This document shows positions 7,001-9,752 of a stretch of 9,752 bases of DNA, in pieces. Position 1 is the stretch's first letter, and every line of letters starts with the position of its first letter. The notes under the pieces were generated by a model. That model saw nothing but the letters and a program-made list of their open reading frames with translations. It did no database searches and was not told the origin of the DNA. Source of the stretch: Candidatus Microgenomates bacterium (GTDB lineage Bacteria > Patescibacteriota > Microgenomatia > UBA1406 > GWC2-37-13); assembly GCA_015491205.1 (NCBI GenBank), contig WFWI01000100.1:1-9752 (forward strand), given 5' to 3'. A program made the position numbers and the translations under genes.

Positions 7001-8289
7001 GTAGTTGGGAGGATAAGAGTAAGGAAGGGCTTGAAGTTAGTTCTTCAACTTTAAGATTAAAGAGCTTTGGAGGACAACCAGGATTTAAATTTTATGCCAC
7101 TTCTGTAGCTGGTGACTGGCAGGAGTACAAGGTGAATTGGCTGAACAAGCCCAATATTGGAGGAAAGAGGGGAAAAGTTGCTGAATATCAACGGCCGAAA
7201 GAATATTCTGTTGATGTAAAAGAAATAGTTAAAAAGTGGCAAGGGAAAGAATCGCGTTCAATAGCACTTAAGGGTGATAGCTCAGGATGGGCTTATTTCT
7301 ATTCAAAAGAAAATTCTGCTCAAAAGAGGCCTTTTCTGGAAACTTGTTGGCTTCCTAAAGGTTTAGGTGGTTCTCTCCTTTCCCCATCTCCTACACCTAC
7401 ATCTGCGCCTGAGGTTTCACCTACCACATCGCAAGTGGTAAGAAGATGTGAGGACACTTTTGTGACAGAGGATACTTATGTAGCTCTTGGCAATCCTACT
7501 GCAAACTTTGGCGGGCGAGGATATCTTCAGGTGGCAGAAAAGGGAAGATTAATGAGTCTTTTAAAATTTGGGAATTGGCAAAATAGGGTAGGTGAGGGTC
7601 TAAGGGTTGACGAGGCTACTCTTACAGTTTATTCTTTTGGAGGAGTCGCGGGCTATAAGCTTGGCGCCTATGGTGCTCTTGGAGATTGGCAGGAGAGGAG
7701 GGTTAACTGGCAAAACAGGCCAAGAATAGGCGTTAAAGGAGGAGAAGCAGTGTTCAGACAGGTTGGAGATTTGGAGTTTGATATTACCTCAATAGTTAAA
7801 GAATGGCAACGAGGCAAGGGTAAATCTTTGATCTTGAAAGGAGAGAATGATCTTCCAGGCTGGGCTTATGTAAATTTATATTCCAGAGAAAGTAAAGGAG
7901 GTGCATTTAAGGCAAAAATTAGGACATGTTGGGTAGGAGGACAAGGAGGCACTCCAGTTACAACTCCAGCTCTTTCTCCAACGCCTACACCTACCCCTCA
8001 AATTTCAAGAGGCTTTAGTTTTTCTTCTCCCCCAGTCTGTAGAGTAGTTAGAAAAAGAGGGGATAGAGCTGATGTTGTGGTGAATTTTACAGTCACCGAG
8101 CCTGCACCCTCTTATGTTGTTTACTTTATTCAGGGAGAAAAAGCGCAAAGATTTAATGGTTTTAGCAATGGAAAAGATGTAAGCATCTGGCTTCCCAATA
8201 TCTCAAAAGGCTGGTATACAGTGCAAGTCGAGGCCTGGAGAAAGGGAAGGTTTCTAAAAAGAATTTCCTCCACGTGTGGAATTTTTTAA
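4063..8289 (+). CDS. Giant membrane-anchored surface protein with two DNRLRE modules and Thr/Pro linkers
   Basis: A 1408-residue protein. A basic start and hydrophobic helix (about 8-29) form a signal-anchor or signal peptide; no clear signal peptidase site stands out, so I favour an N-terminal membrane anchor with the rest outside the cell. Residues ~45-910 match no family I recognise: the first part (to ~420) looks mostly helical, and the later part is richer in aromatic, beta-prone sequence. From ~913 the protein is modular: a Thr/Pro/Ser linker (about 913-944), a DNRLRE/CBM96-like module (945-1096), linker (~1100-1127), a second module (1135-1290), linker (~1294-1316), and an Ig/FN3-like end domain (~1318-1408). 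Cysteines bracket each module (939/1095, 1129/1289, 1326/1405), which suggests disulfides. There is no LPXTG motif or C-terminal membrane helix. A role in attachment, polysaccharide binding or cell-surface structure is inferred from the modules only. It follows the ABC exporter genes but has its own likely promoter. Confidence 0.9.
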   Translation: MGWFIKRIVLFIIITIIFSFVIIGGYIFLSRASTDECFLPVLCTEKGQYFYSGVTKYQGSLSELNNKAVVIDKQVEAMAWLKFIIDYTLLRYQFAPAIVKLDNNLKEKLNSLATFVINAWEKYYLLIPYENIDYYGSTPAVLYDVDSRFALFNSVREVFFKVGRRGELREVSDLEAFRTLKNRLAKFEYLFKFFNEYEQIRPLSITPLTGGIKSWIGTNLSRQEVKNGVYAVATFLEKFEPDVEEGRKARYLLAQALDKFVREELAREEKNFDACRVWSEFFGRHRALFRIWFYSVPVDRLPEWFSYMDQVEKFSLGCKDLSKVRVIIGGSEEDNQDVKNLVNKWKEYIDFVKSNPEIFVDPLTEQHIAKVYQQEGIVVWEKQGHKVYGNLEQPLKNLRQTLIIKAFETKKLVGTYFPSALKVWQVRKQNYLRKEPIEKYDYIVYATPRPGWDARQRAHTLSDYPGPGDYLDYLLVHKVYMEKILSEWKYRLPLKRFEYGRFFVIDPKFKDLKGNEIPEDFSFNAYSVKVDFYPYYIKGLGPMIPDVKEDLEGLDTPLNVYREDFNYKGKVWRIDTGGIHERAHKTFAAFDLYFGNQDGLFWNMSLPGEQNGNSLEEKPQSDLLASWKESCKIFTTLRKEGGNFLPTTIGEGSLMVGVNTRQKRMFPLMWEFTYLTRLIPAPYFIDLTDFYSEYKIKINLPTGFAIKRVKMFGVRKWKVSEFPEDFIKVEKDSSGTYIVFPSYIRGMDTFKWNSFVVMFIEFENGRKVSLPLFKQFLEHIFWRYARASNNDFPYLIELNLFPDRVPQNLVSYPVSRPEECDNLSPADIRRFVQEQLNNPKVVKRWKVFQRVFPGSELKKEIKDDKTVFAVVRVPGPFTYYVYKAEPYNLEVQDSGNPLPLDPTQNIIEDINVLTPISTPVPTTTSTLTAIPTPTPTPVCLTTPVSEDTFVASGLREKNFGRRGYIEARNKGRVIGLLKFSSWEDKSKEGLEVSSSTLRLKSFGGQPGFKFYATSVAGDWQEYKVNWLNKPNIGGKRGKVAEYQRPKEYSVDVKEIVKKWQGKESRSIALKGDSSGWAYFYSKENSAQKRPFLETCWLPKGLGGSLLSPSPTPTSAPEVSPTTSQVVRRCEDTFVTEDTYVALGNPTANFGGRGYLQVAEKGRLMSLLKFGNWQNRVGEGLRVDEATLTVYSFGGVAGYKLGAYGALGDWQERRVNWQNRPRIGVKGGEAVFRQVGDLEFDITSIVKEWQRGKGKSLILKGENDLPGWAYVNLYSRESKGGAFKAKIRTCWVGGQGGTPVTTPALSPTPTPTPQISRGFSFSSPPVCRVVRKRGDRADVVVNFTVTEPAPSYVVYFIQGEKAQRFNGFSNGKDVSIWLPNISKGWYTVQVEAWRKGRFLKRISSTCGIF
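6895..7350 (+). other. DNRLRE (CBM96-like) module 1 of the giant surface protein
   Basis: Residues 945-1096 follow the family pattern in order: EDTFV, NFGRRGYIEA, GLLKFSSW, the SSSTLRLKSF strand, GDWQEYKVNWLNKPNIG (the W-x-E-x(3)-N-W-x-x-x-P core), YSVDVKEIVKKW, and SIALKG...WAYFYSKE before the closing RPFLETCW. The family is an extracellular beta-sandwich, and some members bind polysaccharide. Ligand here is unknown. Confidence 0.8.
7465..7932 (+). other. DNRLRE (CBM96-like) module 2 of the giant surface protein
   Basis: Residues 1135-1290 repeat the organisation of module 1: EDTYVALG, NFGGRGYLQVAEKGR, SLLKFGNW, ATLTVYSF, GDWQERRVNWQNRPRIG, FDITSIVKEW, SLILKG...WAYVNLYSRE and the closing RTCW. 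The two copies are clearly homologous but well diverged, so the duplication is old and not an assembly artefact. The preceding CEDTFV (1129-1134) echoes the module start one extra time. Confidence 0.8.
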
Positions 8290-8336
8290 TACTTCTTGAG
8301 TTTCAAGCAGATTTGATCTTAACGTTTAACAAATAT

Positions 8337-8395
8337 GTTTGTGATTTGGGATTTGGTGCTTGTTTGGAAATTGGTGCTTGGAATTTGAAAATTTT
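8337..8395. repeat. Degenerate T/G-rich short tandem repeat between giant gene and tRNA-Arg
   Basis: Most of the 110-bp spacer 8290-8399 is variations of a 6-7 base unit such as ATTTGG / TTTGGAA / CTTGGAA. It contains an exact 10-mer, TTGGTGCTTG, at 8353-8362 and again at 8371-8380 (period 18). Read on the minus strand it has AATTCC, CCAAAC and AAATCCC-type units. I recall similar degenerate repeats in intergenic regions of uncultivated bacterial genomes, but I cannot check this here. There is no convincing terminator in this spacer. Confidence 0.6.
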
Positions 8396-8399
8396 ATCC

Positions 8400-8476
8400 T
8401 GGTGTCCCCAGGGGGATTCGAACCCCCAACCTCCAGGACCGCAACCTGACGCTCTATCCAGTTGAGCTATGGGGAC
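8400..8476 (-). tRNA. tRNA-Arg, anticodon GCG, CCA encoded
   Basis: The minus strand folds into a complete 77-nt cloverleaf. The acceptor stem GTCCCCA pairs with TGGGGAC without mismatch. The D arm is GCTC / GAGC with G18-G19 and an A at position 20, a known arginine identity base in E. coli. The anticodon stem TCAGG / CCTGG includes one T-G pair at its base. The anticodon loop is TTGCGGT with anticodon GCG at plus-strand 8440-8442. The variable loop is AGGTT, and the T arm is GGGGG-TTCGAAT-CCCCC. The discriminator is A (8403) and CCA is encoded at 8402-8400. GCG reads arginine codons CGC and CGU. Most bacteria use an ACG (inosine) tRNA for this box, so the G34 form is notable. The gene lies downstream of, and on the same strand as, the Ig-like membrane protein, but has its own -10 hexamer. 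Confidence 0.96.
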
Positions 8477-8482
8477 AGGAAT

Positions 8483-8488
8483 ATTATA
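8483..8488 (-). promoter_or_regulatory. Consensus -10 element of the tRNA-Arg gene
   Basis: A perfect TATAAT reads leftward on the minus strand. Six bases separate it from the first base of the mature tRNA (G at 8476), so transcription probably starts at or within a base or two of the mature 5' end. The best -35 candidate, TTAGAA at 18 bp spacing (8512-8507), is poor and lies in the repeat block. Confidence 0.6.
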
Positions 8489-8493
8489 CAAAA

Positions 8494-8562
8494 GTTAATG
8501 ACTAATTTCTAATGACCAATGACCAAGGGTTTAGTCATTAGGTTAATTAGTCATTAGTCATT
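8494..8562. repeat. ATGAC(T/C)A heptamer repeat block forming an imperfect inverted repeat
   Basis: The block is built from degenerate 7-base units such as TGACTAA, TGACCAA and, in inverted form, TTAGTCA. Arms at 8497-8513 and 8546-8562 are complementary at 15 of 17 positions around a 32-base centre that holds further heptamers. The right arm runs into the 3' end of the minus-strand gene and supplies its last residues and stop. The stem could act as a transcription-attenuating hairpin between that gene and the tRNA, but neither side has a good U-tract. Confidence 0.65.
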
Positions 8563-9713
8563 CTCCTTAGCCTTTCTTTAAGAATCTCTTCCCTTTCCTC
8601 TTCCAACTTTTCATGCAGGCGCTTTTTGAAATTTTCCATTTCTTTCCACAGCTCTATTTCTTCCCGCACGATTCTCCTTATTTCAAAAAGTAAACGATCG
8701 TAGCTTATATTGTGAGCATCAGCCAAATGTCTTTCTTCTTCAAATACTTTTTTGATTAATCCTTCTACACTTCCAGGATTTTTATCATTTGATCTTGTGG
8801 ATTTTTTAGGAAAAGGGAGCGCAAGAGAAGGAAGCTTGAATTTAAAAGGTTGGAGCATGCCGCGCGTTTTCTTAAATATAAAGTAAAAAAGGGCTAAAAG
8901 AGCAGGAAGCTTTAAAAGAGGTAAAAGGTTGCCTAGATTAAAGTTCAAATTCGTTGCTGCAAGGGATTTTTTAACTCCGGGCTTGTCTTGGGAGAAGATA
9001 ACCTGCAGGGTGGCTTTATACGAGCCTAAGGGTAAGGAAGTCGGCAAAATCTTTTTAAATTCAGCTGCTTGGCCTGGGTTTAAATTTGCCGGCATTGTCC
9101 AATAGTACTCAAAGTCATTTCCTAAAAGGTTGATAATAGGAGTTTGGTTGGAAAGTTTCAGGTTAAATCCTAACGAGTCAATTATTGTATTTCCAGTATT
9201 TTTTACACGTCCGTTTATATAAATTCCCTCATTGGAAAATTTGATCTGTGTATCCTCTACGTTTATCTTGCTGTTTCTTTTTTTGCCGATCAAGAGTTTA
9301 ATAGGAAGTCTAGAAACTAGCTGTTTAGAGTTTTTTTCATATGCGTTGATATAAAACAGATATTCTCCGTCCGGAAAATTTTTAGGAAGGGTTAAAGTGA
9401 AGTTTACTAAAATCCGCTTCTCTGGTGGAACAGAGAGTTCTTCTTCGGAGAATTCTAATTTTATATTTTGATTTTGGGAGGGTTTCAGAAAGACTTCATA
9501 CTTTTTTTCGTCAGGGTTTACAAGGTAAAAATCGTCCTCATAATCTTGTGCTTTGTTTAGCACATTTATTTTCACAAACGTGAAAGTTTCTTTGTCTCTC
9601 GGATCAGGATGAGCTGGAACAAGTTTTATTTGAGCAAATACAGGGCTAACTTGAAAAAGAAAAAGCACAAAGGTTAATGTTCCGAGAATAATCGTTTTTT
9701 TAGTCTTTTTCAT
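8547..9713 (-). CDS. Secreted single-pass protein: two Ig-like domains, TM helix, cytoplasmic coiled coil (WxLIP-like layout)
   Basis: A 388-residue protein. A classical signal peptide (basic MKKTKK, hydrophobic 7-22) ends in VFA-Q, so cleavage is expected after residue 27. Two extracytoplasmic beta-sandwich-like regions follow, roughly 30-142 (ending SRLPIKLLIG) and 148-258. The second contains GRVKNTGNT (168-176) and LNPGQAAEF (211-219), typical of NEW3/CARDB-type or DUF3324-type Ig folds. One membrane helix lies at about 262-281 and is followed by KKTR. The remaining ~105 residues are cytoplasmic, with a very charged helix (about 340-385) likely to form a coiled coil. Signal peptide, two Ig domains and one helix is the layout of WxL-interacting proteins (DUF916 plus DUF3324), but the similarity is architectural and the long tail is unlike them. 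The last four residues and stop are encoded by an intergenic-type heptamer repeat. Function is unknown; envelope anchoring or adhesion is inferred. Confidence 0.88.
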   Translation of the reverse strand: MKKTKKTIILGTLTFVLFLFQVSPVFAQIKLVPAHPDPRDKETFTFVKINVLNKAQDYEDDFYLVNPDEKKYEVFLKPSQNQNIKLEFSEEELSVPPEKRILVNFTLTLPKNFPDGEYLFYINAYEKNSKQLVSRLPIKLLIGKKRNSKINVEDTQIKFSNEGIYINGRVKNTGNTIIDSLGFNLKLSNQTPIINLLGNDFEYYWTMPANLNPGQAAEFKKILPTSLPLGSYKATLQVIFSQDKPGVKKSLAATNLNFNLGNLLPLLKLPALLALFYFIFKKTRGMLQPFKFKLPSLALPFPKKSTRSNDKNPGSVEGLIKKVFEEERHLADAHNISYDRLLFEIRRIVREEIELWKEMENFKKRLHEKLEEEREEILKERLRRMTND

Positions 9714-9752
9714 TTTTTCTTAGATTTTCTTTTCAAATAAGCAAGAATAAGA

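Noticed and set aside
4945..7242. Several minus-strand ORFs of 61-99 codons inside the giant gene
   Set aside because: They are shadows of a continuous 1408-codon frame and show no start signals or family motifs.
8200..8289. Sortase or other C-terminal sorting signal on the giant protein
   Set aside because: The protein ends in SSTCGIF with no LPXTG-like motif, hydrophobic segment or basic tail; anchoring is more likely through the N-terminal helix.
8295..8307. Small hairpin CTTGA-GTT-TCAAG just after the giant gene as a terminator
   Set aside because: The stem is only five pairs with a three-base loop and is not followed by a T-run.
8400..8476. tRNA-Arg as an integration site for a mobile element
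   Set aside because: No integrase, no duplicated tRNA 3' end and no phage-like genes are in the window; the flanking repeats do not match the tRNA.
8274..8491. Two short ORFs (plus 8274-8465, minus 8303-8491) over the tRNA
   Set aside because: They are translations of the tRNA gene: the peptides with PQGDSNPQPPGPQPDAL and AQLDRASGCGPGGWGFESP are the familiar artefacts of reading a bacterial tRNA as protein.
8494..8562. CRISPR array
   Set aside because: Units are 7 bases, degenerate and in both orientations, with no unique spacers and no cas genes nearby.

Overview
The window looks like a moderately AT-rich bacterial chromosome segment. Several traits point tentatively to a candidate-phyla-radiation lineage (Patescibacteria, Microgenomates/Woesebacteria-like) or another deep-branching, little-cultivated group such as Chloroflexi. 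These are compact gene packing, few clear Shine-Dalgarno sites, a very large surface protein with Thr-Pro linkers and DNRLRE modules, and degenerate intergenic repeats. The taxonomic guess is inference only. TGA is used as a stop (for example in the ATGA overlap at 3224-3227), so the code-25 lineages (Gracilibacteria, Absconditabacteria) are unlikely.

Layout. On the minus strand, 1-425 holds the N-terminal 141 codons of a fold-type I PLP aminotransferase that runs off the left edge. Divergent from it, after only 32 bp, a plus-strand run begins: trpS (458-1453), an ABC-2 exporter ATPase (1454-2443) and two DUF990-type permeases (2430-3227, 3224-4012). Stops and starts abut or overlap, so these four are almost certainly one operon. 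After a 50-bp gap with a good sigma70-like promoter comes a 1408-residue membrane-anchored surface protein (4063-8289). It ends in two DNRLRE (CBM96-like) beta-sandwich modules and a small Ig/FN3-like module joined by Thr/Pro linkers. Its first ~900 residues match nothing I recognise.

The right end is on the minus strand. A secreted, single-pass protein with two Ig-like extracytoplasmic domains and a charged coiled-coil tail inside the cell (9713-8547) is followed by a tRNA-Arg gene with anticodon GCG and an encoded CCA (8476-8400). The tRNA is flanked on both sides by short degenerate repeats. One repeat block supplies the last codons of the upstream gene and forms a long imperfect inverted repeat.

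How the parts may work together: the ABC exporter, the giant surface protein and the Ig-like membrane protein all concern the cell envelope. trpS and the tRNA are housekeeping genes and appear to be co-located rather than functionally linked. No stretch over 300 bp lacks a gene; the longest non-coding stretches are the two repeat-bearing spacers beside the tRNA (8290-8399, 110 bp, and 8477-8546, 70 bp).
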